DNA from: SCTM01 sp965279655
GTDB lineage: Bacteria; Pseudomonadota; Alphaproteobacteria; Rhodospirillales; Rhodospirillaceae
Length of the DNA: 64,000 bases
NCBI GenBank assembly: GCA_965279655.1
Contig: OZ257255.1
Span: forward strand, 4,092,001-4,156,000
Direction of reading: 5' to 3'
The notes beneath the pieces are model-generated. The model was not told the DNA's origin, ran no database searches, and worked only from the letters and a program-made list of their open reading frames with translations. The translations under genes and the position numbers were made by a program. Shown here one piece after another: positions 35,506-44,165 of this stretch (positions within the stretch are counted from its first letter, which is position 1; each line of letters starts with the position of its first letter).

Positions 35506-38022
35506 GTGAGCGGGCCTCGTTCCGAATCTGGCTCCACCCCGCCGCTCTACGGCGGCGGGGTGACGGCCGTGCTCGGTCCAACCAATACCGGCAAGACCTA
35601 CTTTGCGATGGAGCGCATGCTCGGTCATGCCACGGGCATGATCGGCTTCCCGCTGCGTCTGCTCGCGCGCGAGAACTACGAGCGCGCTGTGCGGGTGAAG
35701 GGCAAGAACGCCGTCGCGCTCATCACCGGCGAAGAGAAGATTGTCCCCGCCAATCCGCGCTATTTCATATGTACCGTCGAAAGCATGCCGGTCGATCGCG
35801 ATGTGGCATTTTTGGCGGTGGACGAGATTCAGCTCGCGGCCGATCCCGACCGCGGCCATGTCTTCACAGATCGCCTTCTGCACGCGCGCGGGCGGATCGA
35901 GACCATGTTCCTCGGTGCGGAAACGATCAAACCGCTCATCCGCAAGCTGGTGCCCGGCGCGCAGTTCACCTCGCGCCCGCGGTTCTCGAAGCTCGTCTAC
36001 ACCGGATCGAAGAAACTCACGCGCCTGCCGCGCCGCTCGGCGATCGTGGCGTTCTCCATTTCCGAGGTTTACGGCATCGCCGAACTGATCCGCCGACATC
36101 GCGGCGGCGCGGCGGTAGTGATGGGCGCGCTTTCCCCGCGCACGAGGAACGCGCAAGTCGCGCTCTATCAGAACGGCGACGTCGACTACATGGTGGCGAC
36201 GGACGCCGTCGGCATGGGCCTGAACATGGACGTAGACCATGTGGCCTTCGCCAGCCTCAGCAAATTCGACGGTCATGCGCCGCGCCCTCTGGCCGCGACG
36301 GAAGTTGCCCAGATCGCCGGCCGCGCCGGGCGCCACATGAATGACGGCACCTTTGGCACCACCGCAGACGTGCGCGAGATCGATCCGGACATTGTCGCGC
36401 GCGTCGAGAGCCACGAATTCACGCCGCTGCCCGCGATCTTCTGGCGGAACACCGACTTGCGCTTTACCTCCGTGGAGGCCTTGCAGGCGTCGCTGAAAGT
36501 CGCGCCGCCATTCCGCGGACTGATCCGCCCGCCGCCGGCGGAAGACCAACTCGTCCTTGAGGCGATGCTCAAGGATGAATCCCTGCGCGCTCACGCGGCC
36601 GACCCGGCGCGCATCCGCCTGTTGTGGGACGTGGCGCAGGTGCCGGACTTCCGCAAGGTGAAACCGGAGCTGCATGCGCGCCTTATGAGTCAGGTGTTCT
36701 TGCACCTCATGTCCGCAGCGGAGGCGCTGCCGACGGATTGGGTGGAAGCGCAAGTGGCGCGCGTCGACCGCACCGACGGCGACATTCATGCGCTGATGGA
36801 TCGCATCGCGGGAATCCGCACATGGACTTACATCGCCCATCGCGGCGCATGGCTTGCCGACGCGCTGCATTGGCAGGAGCGCACGCGGCAAATCGAGGAT
36901 CGACTCTCCGATGCGCTGCACCAGAAGCTGACACAGCAATTTGTCGACAGCCGCACCGCCCATCTCGTCAAGCGTCTGCGCGGCGAGGATCTGATCGACG
37001 CGGCGGTGGCGGACGACGGATTGGTGGAGGTGGACGGCCATCGCCTCGGCCATCTCGATGGTCTGCGTTTCCGGCCGGAGCGCACGGGACTGAAGCTTGC
37101 GGACCGCGCGGTGATGAACGCGGCCAACGCCGCCCTGCGCCCGGTGCTCGCGCGCCGCGCCGGCGCGATGGCGGAAGCCCCCGATGATGCGTTCACTCTC
37201 GACGATTCCGCGCGCATTGTCTGGCAGGAAGAACAGATCGCCATCCTCATGCCGGGGCCAGACCGGCTGCATCCGACGGTGCAGATCCTGGCCGACGAGC
37301 GGCTGGAGGCGAACGATCGCTTGCGCATCGAGGCGCGGTTGCGCACCTGGATGAGCGCCCGCGTCGGCCGCATCCTCGGGCCTTTGATGCGCGCGCTCGA
37401 AGCCCCCGTGCCGGGGACCTTGCGCGGCATCGTGTTCCAACTCGCCGAGCACGGCGGCGCCATGCCGGGCAGCGCGGTGAATGCGCAGCTGCAAGGACTC
37501 GACAAGCCGGCGCGGCAATCCCTGGCGCGCCTGGGGATTCGCTTCGGGCGCGAGTTCGTCTTCATGCCGACGCTGTACAAGGCGGCGGCCATTCGCTTGC
37601 GGGGACTGCTCTGGCTTGCCGCCCATCGTTCCGCGGGCGAGATTCATCCCTTGCCGCCGGGGCGCACGTCCATCCCGGTGACACCAGACATTCCGAACAC
37701 GTATCTCACCGCTTGCGGTTACCACGCCATTTCCGGCGTTGCCTATCGCATGGACATGTTGGAACGGTTCGCGGCCGAGGCGCGCAAGCTCGCGTGGGAG
37801 AAGGTGGCGGTCCTGCCGCCGACGGTGCTGTCGATCCTCGGCATCAGTGCGCCCGCCGCAGTGCCGGTGCTGAAGGCGTTGGGTTTCCGGGCGAAGACGG
37901 AAGAGGCGGGTGTGACCTTTGCGCTGCGTCGCCAACCCAAGAAGACGGTCGCACCCGCAAGCGCCGCCGCGCCGCCGGCGGATTCACCCTTCGCCAAGTT
38001 GCGTGCGCTGATTCCGTCATGA
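35506..38022 (+). CDS. Suv3-like DEAD/H-box RNA helicase
   Basis: An 838-residue protein. The Walker A motif GPTNTGKT (24-31), the Walker B variant DEIQ (106-109) and motif VI QIAGRAGRH identify the Suv3/mitochondrial-type helicase family, common in alphaproteobacteria. After the two RecA domains come several hundred residues of uncharacterised helical sequence and a Pro/Ala tail. Mitochondrial Suv3 unwinds RNA for degradation by PNPase; a similar role in RNA turnover is inferred. It starts at GTG 35506, with GAGGAGC 6-12 bases upstream. Its stop overlaps the start of the S4 gene by 4 bp (ATGA). Confidence 0.88.
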   Translation: MSGPRSESGSTPPLYGGGVTAVLGPTNTGKTYFAMERMLGHATGMIGFPLRLLARENYERAVRVKGKNAVALITGEEKIVPANPRYFICTVESMPVDRDVAFLAVDEIQLAADPDRGHVFTDRLLHARGRIETMFLGAETIKPLIRKLVPGAQFTSRPRFSKLVYTGSKKLTRLPRRSAIVAFSISEVYGIAELIRRHRGGAAVVMGALSPRTRNAQVALYQNGDVDYMVATDAVGMGLNMDVDHVAFASLSKFDGHAPRPLAATEVAQIAGRAGRHMNDGTFGTTADVREIDPDIVARVESHEFTPLPAIFWRNTDLRFTSVEALQASLKVAPPFRGLIRPPPAEDQLVLEAMLKDESLRAHAADPARIRLLWDVAQVPDFRKVKPELHARLMSQVFLHLMSAAEALPTDWVEAQVARVDRTDGDIHALMDRIAGIRTWTYIAHRGAWLADALHWQERTRQIEDRLSDALHQKLTQQFVDSRTAHLVKRLRGEDLIDAAVADDGLVEVDGHRLGHLDGLRFRPERTGLKLADRAVMNAANAALRPVLARRAGAMAEAPDDAFTLDDSARIVWQEEQIAILMPGPDRLHPTVQILADERLEANDRLRIEARLRTWMSARVGRILGPLMRALEAPVPGTLRGIVFQLAEHGGAMPGSAVNAQLQGLDKPARQSLARLGIRFGREFVFMPTLYKAAAIRLRGLLWLAAHRSAGEIHPLPPGRTSIPVTPDIPNTYLTACGYHAISGVAYRMDMLERFAAEARKLAWEKVAVLPPTVLSILGISAPAAVPVLKALGFRAKTEEAGVTFALRRQPKKTVAPASAAAPPADSPFAKLRALIPS

Positions 38023-38336
38023 GCGGCGCGTTGCGTCTCGACAAGTGGCTGTGGTTCGCGCGCTTCACCAAGAGCCGCGCCGATGCACAAAAGTTGATCG
38101 AGCGTGGACAGGTTTCCCTGAACGGCAAGGCGGTCGAGAAGGTCAGCGTGAACGTGAAGGTCGGCGACGCGCTCGTCATCGTCACCGGTCCCACCAGACA
38201 TTTGATCGACGTGGTTGCGCTCGGTGCGCGCCGCGGTCCGGCGGCGGAGGCGCAATCGCTTTACGTCCGCACCGCGCCCCAGGAGCGCCTGAACTGGGAA
38301 GAGGCAGCGCCGCCGCTGCATCGGCGCGGATTCTAG
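38019..38336 (+). CDS. S4-domain RNA-binding protein (Hsp15/HslR-like)
   Basis: A 105-residue protein with the S4 fold: LRLDKWLWFARFTKSRADAQ and then RGQVSLNGKAVEKVSVNVKVGD. Hsp15 (HslR) binds free 50S subunits carrying a nascent chain. It is translationally coupled to the helicase by ATGA overlap. In many alphaproteobacteria this gene is followed directly by fdxA and carD; here three other genes lie between. It ends 4 bp inside the convergent DUF218 gene. Confidence 0.88.
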   Translation: MSGALRLDKWLWFARFTKSRADAQKLIERGQVSLNGKAVEKVSVNVKVGDALVIVTGPTRHLIDVVALGARRGPAAEAQSLYVRTAPQERLNWEEAAPPLHRRGF

Positions 38337-38839
38337 AGCCGGAACAGCCAACAGACCGTGTCGACCGGCAAGGCGAGCGCTTCGCGCAGGATCGGCCACA
38401 GGCGGCGGTGTTGCGGATGCGCCGTCACAACGGCTGCGCGCACGCCTGCGAGCCGGAACAGCCAGCGGCAACGCGGCAAATGGAAGTCGTCGCTGCATAA
38501 GGTGACGCGCCGCGTGGCCGACAGCAGTGGGAGGCATCGGCGCACCGAGTCCAACGTGTTGCGCGCGTGCGGCTCGAGGATGATGCGGTTGTCGCCAATG
38601 CCGGCCGCGCGCAGCAGCGCCGCCATCACCGCCGCTTCCGGGAACTCCGCAGACACGGGGCCGCCAGTGACCAAAAAGGTCGCGTCACGATTTTTGCCGT
38701 AGGCAATCGCCGCCGCGACGCGACGCGCCAGCGCCGGTGTGGGCCGTCCGTCCGGCCCCACCGCCGCGCCGAAAATGACGATGATCTCAGCGCTCACGTT
38801 GCGAAACTCCTCGCGCGCCACAGGAGGCAGGTGCGGCAT
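38333..38839 (-). CDS. YdcF-like (DUF218) protein
   Basis: A 168-residue protein of the DUF218/SanA-YdcF group: EIIVIFGAAVGPDGRPTPAL at the start, then FLVTGGPVSAEFPEA, ARNTLDSVRRCLP and VTLCSDDFHLPRCRWLF. The fold is Rossmann-like and family members are thought to act on the cell envelope or bind a nucleotide cofactor; the function is unproven. No signal peptide is visible, although a late start (GTG 38797) is equally possible. It is convergent with the S4 gene (4-bp overlap) and divergent from the repeat protein. Confidence 0.75.
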   Translation of the reverse strand: MPHLPPVAREEFRNVSAEIIVIFGAAVGPDGRPTPALARRVAAAIAYGKNRDATFLVTGGPVSAEFPEAAVMAALLRAAGIGDNRIILEPHARNTLDSVRRCLPLLSATRRVTLCSDDFHLPRCRWLFRLAGVRAAVVTAHPQHRRLWPILREALALPVDTVCWLFRL

Positions 38840-38946
38840 CGGTTATATCCATATGTAGCGTATTGGCATCGCCTCCTGCGTGTAAGACACTAAGGTTTCT
38901 CACCGGAAAGTACGCATTCCTGTTCTTCAACGGGGCTCTTCGTCTC

Positions 38947-40602
38947 ATGAAATACATCGCGTTGCTCATCTCGGTGATGTCGCTCTCGGTCCTCTCGAGC
39001 GCGCAGGCCAGCACGTTGACAGTCACCTACGACGGCAATGGCACCGGCTCGATCCAAACCGATCCGGGTTCGGGCAGCATTACATCGGGGTCGCAGACCT
39101 ACACGATCGCCGACGGAACGGTGGTCACCGTCGTCGCCAAACCAGATTCCATTTCACAATTCGTCGGCTGGAACAGCACCTGCTCGACGACTGCCGCGTT
39201 CTGCCAGTTCACCATGAACGGCGACAGGAGCGTGACCGCGCTGATCGATCGGCTTGACTCTTATCGGGTGTCGACGTCGACCACCGGCTCCGGTTCCGGA
39301 ACCGTAACGCGGACCCCTGTGGCGAATACGTACGTGCAGGCCACCGAAGTCACCTTCACGGCCACCGCCAACACCGGATCGTCCTTCGGCGGGTGGACGA
39401 GCGGATGCTCGGGCAGTTCGACGACATGCAAGCTCACCATCACCAGCGCGCAAACGGTCACCGCCAGGTTCAATGCGATCACGGGAGTCGCTATCGCGAC
39501 CGATGGCACCGGCGGGGGCAACGTCACCCAATCCCCCAGCGGCACCTCGTTTCCGGATGGAACGCTCGTCACATTGACGGCGGCTTCCAACGTTGATTCA
39601 GAATTCGCCGGCTGGTCGGGTGGCGGATGCAGCGGGCTGACATTGAGTTGCGTTGTCACGGCGGGCTCCACGGGTATCTCTGTCACCGCGACGTTCAATC
39701 GGCAGAGCTCGTACACACTCACCGCAACGGCTACCGGCTCCGGTACGATCGCCCGCAACGTGACCTACGAACGCTACACGCGGGACTCCGTGGTGACGCT
39801 GACCGCGACGGCTGATGCCGGATATGCCTTCCGCGGCTGGACCGCGGGGCTATGCGCCTCGAAAGTAGCGGCCTGCCAGATCACCATGAACAAGAACCAA
39901 ACCGTTGAGGCGAACTTCAGCTCGCCGGTGCAGGTGGGAACTGTGTTCAGCGCAAAGGACACGACGAATCTCTCGTTCCTCCGGCTCTTCAACGCCGATA
40001 GCGCGGCGGGTACCGCGAAAGTGACGATGTACGACGCTTCCACCGGTGTGCGGATCGGCGAGATGACAACCGCGTCGATCCCGGTCAACGCCGAGGTGCA
40101 AATTCCGGTGTCGGACATTGAAGTGGCCATCGGCGTGCCCACGAAACCGACGTACTACACGCTGGTCGTATCATCCGCTTTTCAAGGCACACTGCGGCAT
40201 GTGGTGTGGTCGCCGTCGCAGGAGACGTTTACCAATCTCAGCACCTGCTCGAGCAGTCCGCCCACCGACAGGAGGGTGCTGGCCGGCGTGCACGCGTCGC
40301 GCCTGTCGCAATATCCGAGCCTTGTCGCCATTCACAATACCGGTCCCGCCCCTCAGCCCGTCGCACTGGCCATCTACGATGCGAACGACGGTGCGTTTCT
40401 CGGATCGATCACCGCGTCCGCCGTTCCGGCCCGCAGCGAAGTGATCATCCCGCTCTCCGATATCGAGCGGAATATCACCGTGACCAACCCGGTGCGTTAC
40501 GTGATCAAGATGGAAGGTGCGCTCACAGGTTTCATCCAGCATCTCGTGACCAACGTGCGTTCAGGGGTTGTCGCCGACATCAGCACCGCCTGCGCGTTGT
40601 AG
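38947..40602 (+). CDS. Secreted B-repeat protein with duplicated C-terminal module
   Basis: A 551-residue protein with a signal peptide (1-21, ending AQAS). Four InlB-type B-repeat domains follow at ~24-101, 106-176, 180-251 and 255-325. Each has a late FxGW-x(2-4)-C motif and a second Cys 9-10 residues on, suggesting one disulfide per repeat. The C-terminal part contains two related modules (331-435 and 443-549): MYDASTGVRIGEMTTASIPV aligns with IYDANDGAFLGSITASAVPA, and both reach an IP(V/L)SDIE motif. This points to a surface or extracellular adhesive role; no enzyme motif is seen. I used the ATG with the signal peptide, not the one 28 codons earlier. Confidence 0.8.
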   Translation: MKYIALLISVMSLSVLSSAQASTLTVTYDGNGTGSIQTDPGSGSITSGSQTYTIADGTVVTVVAKPDSISQFVGWNSTCSTTAAFCQFTMNGDRSVTALIDRLDSYRVSTSTTGSGSGTVTRTPVANTYVQATEVTFTATANTGSSFGGWTSGCSGSSTTCKLTITSAQTVTARFNAITGVAIATDGTGGGNVTQSPSGTSFPDGTLVTLTAASNVDSEFAGWSGGGCSGLTLSCVVTAGSTGISVTATFNRQSSYTLTATATGSGTIARNVTYERYTRDSVVTLTATADAGYAFRGWTAGLCASKVAACQITMNKNQTVEANFSSPVQVGTVFSAKDTTNLSFLRLFNADSAAGTAKVTMYDASTGVRIGEMTTASIPVNAEVQIPVSDIEVAIGVPTKPTYYTLVVSSAFQGTLRHVVWSPSQETFTNLSTCSSSPPTDRRVLAGVHASRLSQYPSLVAIHNTGPAPQPVALAIYDANDGAFLGSITASAVPARSEVIIPLSDIERNITVTNPVRYVIKMEGALTGFIQHLVTNVRSGVVADISTACAL

Positions 40603-40612
40603 CCGCGCGCCG

Positions 40613-41221
40613 CTACTTCACGAACGCCAACGTGAAATTGTTGGCCGGCATGGACCAACGTTGGTGCAGCGCGAAGCCGTGCGCGGCGGCCACGCCCTCC
40701 ACATCGCGCAGTTCACGCACGCCCCAGGACGGATTGCGCTGCCGGAGGGAGGCGTCGAACATCCGGTTGCTTTCCGCGCCCCAGTCGCCGTCGACGCGAT
40801 AGGGGCCATAGGTCGCGACCAGGCCCTTGCTGGGCATCAGGCGCGCGGCCCCCGCGAACAAGGCATGGGTCGCCTCCCAGGGGCTGATGTGGATCATGTT
40901 GATGCACAGCAGCGCATCGGCCTGTGCGATCGGCCAGGGCGTCGTTTGCACGTCCAGGATCAACGGCGGGCGTAGGTTCGGCAGGTTCGCCTCCGCCACC
41001 CGCGCTTCCACCTCGGCATGGCCTTGTGCGTCGCGCTCGCTCGGCTGCCAGGTGAGCCGCGGCATCGCCGCGGCCATCACTGAAGCATGGTGGCCGGAGC
41101 CGGAGGCGATCTCCAGCACCGTGGCGCCCGGCCCCAGCGCCTGGGTGAACAGCGCGGTCAGCACATCCCGGATCGGGCCTGCGTTGCGCTGGGCCGAAGG
41201 GGGCACGGGCAACGGGCTCAT
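40613..41221 (-). CDS. DUF938 SAM-dependent methyltransferase-like protein
   Basis: A 202-residue protein beginning with PSAQRNAGPIRDVL and the SAM motif VLEIASGSGHHA (~35-46), followed by INMIHISPWEAT and GLVATYGPYRVDG. This is the DUF938 family, class I methyltransferase fold, substrate unknown. It is cytoplasmic. It converges on the B-repeat gene and is divergent from fdxA, with 147 bp between starts. Confidence 0.87.
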   Translation of the reverse strand: MSPLPVPPSAQRNAGPIRDVLTALFTQALGPGATVLEIASGSGHHASVMAAAMPRLTWQPSERDAQGHAEVEARVAEANLPNLRPPLILDVQTTPWPIAQADALLCINMIHISPWEATHALFAGAARLMPSKGLVATYGPYRVDGDWGAESNRMFDASLRQRNPSWGVRELRDVEGVAAAHGFALHQRWSMPANNFTLAFVK

Positions 41222-41368
41222 GAATGGTGGCCGGGGGACGGGGTTCTTGACGCCCGCGCGGGAAATCGCCTACGGAAGGGCCCGTGGCGCTGCGGCGCCA
41301 TTCTTGCGGCGTCTGCCGCGCCCCGTGCCGAGGCGCAGTCGCGGTACGAATGAGGGGGTCGATCCACC

Positions 41369-41704
41369 ATGGCGTATGTCGTTGTCGAAAATTGCATCAA
41401 GTGCAAGTTCATGGACTGCACGGAAGTGTGCCCGGTGGATTGTTTTTACGAAGGCGAGAACATGCTCGTCATTCACCCCGACGAGTGCATCGATTGTGGC
41501 GTGTGTGAGCCGGAATGCCCCGCCGAAGCGATCGTCCCCGATTCGGACGAGGCGGCTGCAGCCTGGGCGAGCATCAATGCGGAATACGCCAATAAGTGGC
41601 CCAACATCACCGCCAAGGGCGAGAGCCCCGCAGACGCGGAAGAGTGGAAGGGCAAACCCGATAAGAAACAGCTGTTTAGCTCAAATCCCGGATCTAACGC
41701 TTGA
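41369..41704 (+). CDS. fdxA: 7Fe ferredoxin FdxA
   Basis: A 111-residue seven-iron ferredoxin. The N-terminal 60 residues carry the [3Fe-4S]/[4Fe-4S] cysteines: ENCIKCKFMDCTEVCPVDCF, then ECIDCGVCEPECP. The C-terminal extension (KWPNITAKGESPADAEEWK) is typical of the proteobacterial FdxA clade. It carries low-potential electrons, and KorAB in this window could use it as acceptor (inference). A hairpin terminator follows. Confidence 0.95.
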   Translation: MAYVVVENCIKCKFMDCTEVCPVDCFYEGENMLVIHPDECIDCGVCEPECPAEAIVPDSDEAAAAWASINAEYANKWPNITAKGESPADAEEWKGKPDKKQLFSSNPGSNA

Positions 41705-41750
41705 ACCTGCGGTAGCGCTCTAAGCGCGCCGCGCAAGGCTGTTTTGCCGG

Positions 41751-41776
41751 AATGGCCTGTTTTTACAGGCCATTTT
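41751..41776 (+). terminator. Terminator after fdxA
   Basis: The perfect 10-bp stem AATGGCCTGT / ACAGGCCATT has a TTTT loop and a short T run (TTTT, 41773-41776), 46 bp after the fdxA stop. Together with 41777-42072 it fills the 368-bp gap before carD. The rest of that gap contains only small hairpins (GCTGTAA/TTACAGC at 41851-41874, CCGGTC/GACCGG near 41970-41990) and presumably the carD promoter. Confidence 0.8.
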
Positions 41777-42072
41777 GTGGTACATATCTGTCGATCCGTC
41801 GGGAGACCTCGGCGGATTTCTTTTTCTCTCGTTCGCCGTCACGGCACAATGCTGTAAGTCTTTGAATTTACAGCAGAAGGGATAGCCATCGGACGAGGGA
41901 TCGGCGCACGCCGGCCTGAAGCCCCGCAAAACAGGGGCCGGGCCAGTACGAGCCCAGAATCCGGTCCAAAGGCAAGGGACCGGTCGGTTGGGAGACCGGG
42001 CTCCTGCGCTGTCGGCCCACACATGATTCGGTGCGCCCCGCATCGGATCGCGAAGATGGAGACGGATCGAGC

Positions 42073-42633
42073 ATGCCCAAGACAGCAACCCAGCCCAAAG
42101 CGGCACCCCCGGCCCCAATAACAAAAACAAAGGACGTAAAAAGCGTGGTTCCTTTTTCTTCAGGTGATTTCGTCGTGTACCCGGCGCATGGCGTCGGCAA
42201 GGTGACCAGCATCGAGACCCAACTCATCGCCGGGCAGAAGGTCGAACTGTTCGTCATCAGCTTCGAGCGTGACCGCATGACCCTTCGCGTTCCCGTCCGC
42301 AAGGTCGAGAACTCGGGCCTGCGCAAGCTCTCCACCCGCAAGGTGATGGAAGCCGCCCTGACGACCCTGAAAGGCCGCGCCCGCGTGAAGCGCGCCATGT
42401 GGAGCCGCCGCGCCCAGGAATACGAAGCCAAGATCAACTCGGGCGACCCGGTCTCGATCGCCGAAGTGGTGCGCGACCTGCACCGCGGCGCGTCGCAGCC
42501 GGAACAGTCCTACAGCGAACGTCAGATTTATGAGCAGGCGCTTGAGCGCCTCGCCCATGAAGTGGCGGCGGTGGAGAAGATCAAGCCGGAAGCGGCGACC
42601 GCCAAGCTGGAAAAGCTTCTGAACGCGGCGTGA
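42073..42633 (+). CDS. carD: CarD family transcriptional regulator
   Basis: A 186-residue protein. After a Pro/Ala/Lys leader (1-25), the RNA polymerase-binding domain starts FSSGDFVVYPAHGVGKVTSI and continues with FVISFERDRMTLRVPVRKV. The C-terminal helical domain includes KRAMWSRRAQEYEAKINSGD and ends in AKLEKLLNAA. CarD binds RNA polymerase beta and stabilises open complexes, especially at stable-RNA promoters. I chose the ATG at 42073 over one 14 codons upstream because of family length. A strong terminator lies 23 bp after the stop. Confidence 0.92.
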   Translation: MPKTATQPKAAPPAPITKTKDVKSVVPFSSGDFVVYPAHGVGKVTSIETQLIAGQKVELFVISFERDRMTLRVPVRKVENSGLRKLSTRKVMEAALTTLKGRARVKRAMWSRRAQEYEAKINSGDPVSIAEVVRDLHRGASQPEQSYSERQIYEQALERLAHEVAAVEKIKPEAATAKLEKLLNAA

Positions 42634-43490
42634 TCAGCCGCCATTCGATCCGTCTCAAACGGCCTCGGGCACTGCCCGGGGCCGTTTTTGTTTGCGCATT
42701 TTGGATCGGCGCGGCCTTGGCGGGGCCGGAGGATCTGACGGAGCGGGCACGCGGCACGGCCACCGTCCTCACCGGCGATACGCTCGCCGTCGACGGGCTT
42801 CCTGAAGTGCGTCTTGCCGGCGTGCGTGCGCCGTATGGCCGCGCCGAAACCTTCGGTGCACCCTTCGCGGCGGAGTCCCGCGACGGCCTTGCACAATTGC
42901 TGAGCGGCCATCAGGTCTCCATACGCTCGATCGCCGTGCCGGAAGATCGTGAAGGCGCCGTGCGTGCTCACGTGCTGCGTGACGACGGGCTGTGGCTCCA
43001 AGGTGAATTGGTCAAACGCGGCCTCGTGCGCGTGGCGCTGTCCGCCGACAGCGCGGACTTCGGGAACGAACTGCTGGCGCTGGAACGCGAGGCCCGCGCC
43101 GCGAAGCGCGGCCTCTGGGCGATGAACGCTTATGCGGTGCGCGCGGCAGACGATATCGACCGGGTCAATCGCGACGTCGGTACGTATCAACTCATCGCCG
43201 GCACGGTGGCAAGCACGGCGCGGCGCGGCGATCAGATTTATCTAAATTTCGGCGCCGACTATCGCGAGGACATGACGGCGATGATCCCGCGCGAGGCGTG
43301 GGCAGCCTTCAACAAGATGAAGCCGCTCGCCCTGACCGGCCGCAAGATTCAGGTGCGGGGCTGGGTGATGCGCCAGAACGGCCCGGCGGTGATGCTCACC
43401 ACGCCGGCGTTGCTCGAAGTTCTGGACGCCGACCAACAGCCTGCCCCGCCGCCGAAGAAGCCGCGCAAGCGTGCGAAGAAGGCGGTTTAG
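42630..43490 (+). CDS. Degenerate staphylococcal-nuclease-like exported protein
   Basis: A 286-residue protein with a signal segment (~14-32: LPGAVFVCAFWIGAALAGP). The SNase fold is visible: GTATVLTGDTLAVDG, EVRLAGVRAPYGRAE, LVKRGLVRVAL and EARAAKRGLW. Of the catalytic triad only the first Arg (VRLAG) is kept; the Glu in the usual GIDAPE is Tyr here (GVRAPY), and the second Arg of the usual DRYGR is Ala (DREGA). Nuclease activity is therefore unlikely. The C-terminal ~100 residues resemble an OB-type domain with a basic tail (PKKPRKRAKKAV). GTG 42630 overlaps the carD stop, yet the carD terminator lies inside its signal peptide codons. Confidence 0.75.
   Translation: MISRHSIRLKRPRALPGAVFVCAFWIGAALAGPEDLTERARGTATVLTGDTLAVDGLPEVRLAGVRAPYGRAETFGAPFAAESRDGLAQLLSGHQVSIRSIAVPEDREGAVRAHVLRDDGLWLQGELVKRGLVRVALSADSADFGNELLALEREARAAKRGLWAMNAYAVRAADDIDRVNRDVGTYQLIAGTVASTARRGDQIYLNFGADYREDMTAMIPREAWAAFNKMKPLALTGRKIQVRGWVMRQNGPAVMLTTPALLEVLDADQQPAPPPKKPRKRAKKAV
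42657..42693 (+). terminator. Strong carD terminator lying inside the next gene
   Basis: A 14-bp stem (42657-42670 with 42674-42687, one G-T pair) closes on a 3-base loop ACT, and the right arm runs into TTTTTGTTTG. It is among the strongest intrinsic terminators of the window. It lies within codons ~10-22 of the nuclease-like gene that overlaps the carD stop. Confidence 0.9.
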
Positions 43491-43532
43491 GCCATTCTGG
43501 ACGCGCAAGCCCGACTGACGTAAGACGCCGCC

Positions 43533-44165
43533 ATGATGCTCACGCCGATCGATCCGGCCGCCGTGCCGCATATTCTTGACGTTTTCGCCGGGCAATTGCC
43601 GGCGGAGGGCCCGGCGCGCGCCGTGTTCGCACGCATCGCGGCGACACACAGGCTTTGCCCCGGCTTCACCGCCGACCTATGGGCCGGCCAACACAAAGCC
43701 GTGGCGCTGGCGCAGCGTCTGGGCATTCCCACCCGCGACGAAGACCCCGCCGTGGCTTTCTCCTGGGATGGAGAAGTCATCCGCACACGCTCGGAGACCA
43801 GCGTCGTGTTCCACGAGATTGCTCATTGGCAGATCACGCATCCCGATCGCCGCGCGCTGCCGGACTTCGGTCTCGGGGCAGGTCCCGAAAGCGGACGCGC
43901 CGCCGAGGCGGACGCGGCGACTTGCGTCAACGAGGCGACCAAGGAGGAAGAGGAGAACTTGTCCTCTCTGCTGGGAATCTTGTGGGAAGCCGTGCACGAC
44001 GAACCGGCGATTCTCGCCTTCGCCGAACAGAATTGGCTCGAGCAATACGACAAGCCCGGTACGCCGGCGCACTTCGTGCGCTGCGCGAATGCGCTGATCG
44101 CCCGCGGCCTGATCGACCGGACCGGCGCGCCTATGTCGTCGACCCCTACTTCGTCGAAACCGTGA
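43533..44165 (+). CDS. HExxH-containing protein of unknown function
   Basis: A 210-residue protein that I do not recognise. It contains SVVFHEIAHWQITHPDRR (~90-107), a HEIAH zinc-peptidase motif, followed by an acidic patch (ATKEEEENLSS) where a third ligand could lie. No signal peptide is seen. Its weak MM start is 42 bp after the nuclease-like gene, so co-transcription is likely. The 3' end overlaps the convergent solute-binding protein gene by 20 bp. A cytoplasmic metallopeptidase is possible but unproven. Confidence 0.6.
   Translation: MMLTPIDPAAVPHILDVFAGQLPAEGPARAVFARIAATHRLCPGFTADLWAGQHKAVALAQRLGIPTRDEDPAVAFSWDGEVIRTRSETSVVFHEIAHWQITHPDRRALPDFGLGAGPESGRAAEADAATCVNEATKEEEENLSSLLGILWEAVHDEPAILAFAEQNWLEQYDKPGTPAHFVRCANALIARGLIDRTGAPMSSTPTSSKP

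Noticed and set aside
34801..37935. 1044-codon open frame on the minus strand
   Set aside because: It is opposite the HPF and helicase genes, with the composition of an antisense shadow and no domain. The plus-strand helicase motifs are unambiguous.
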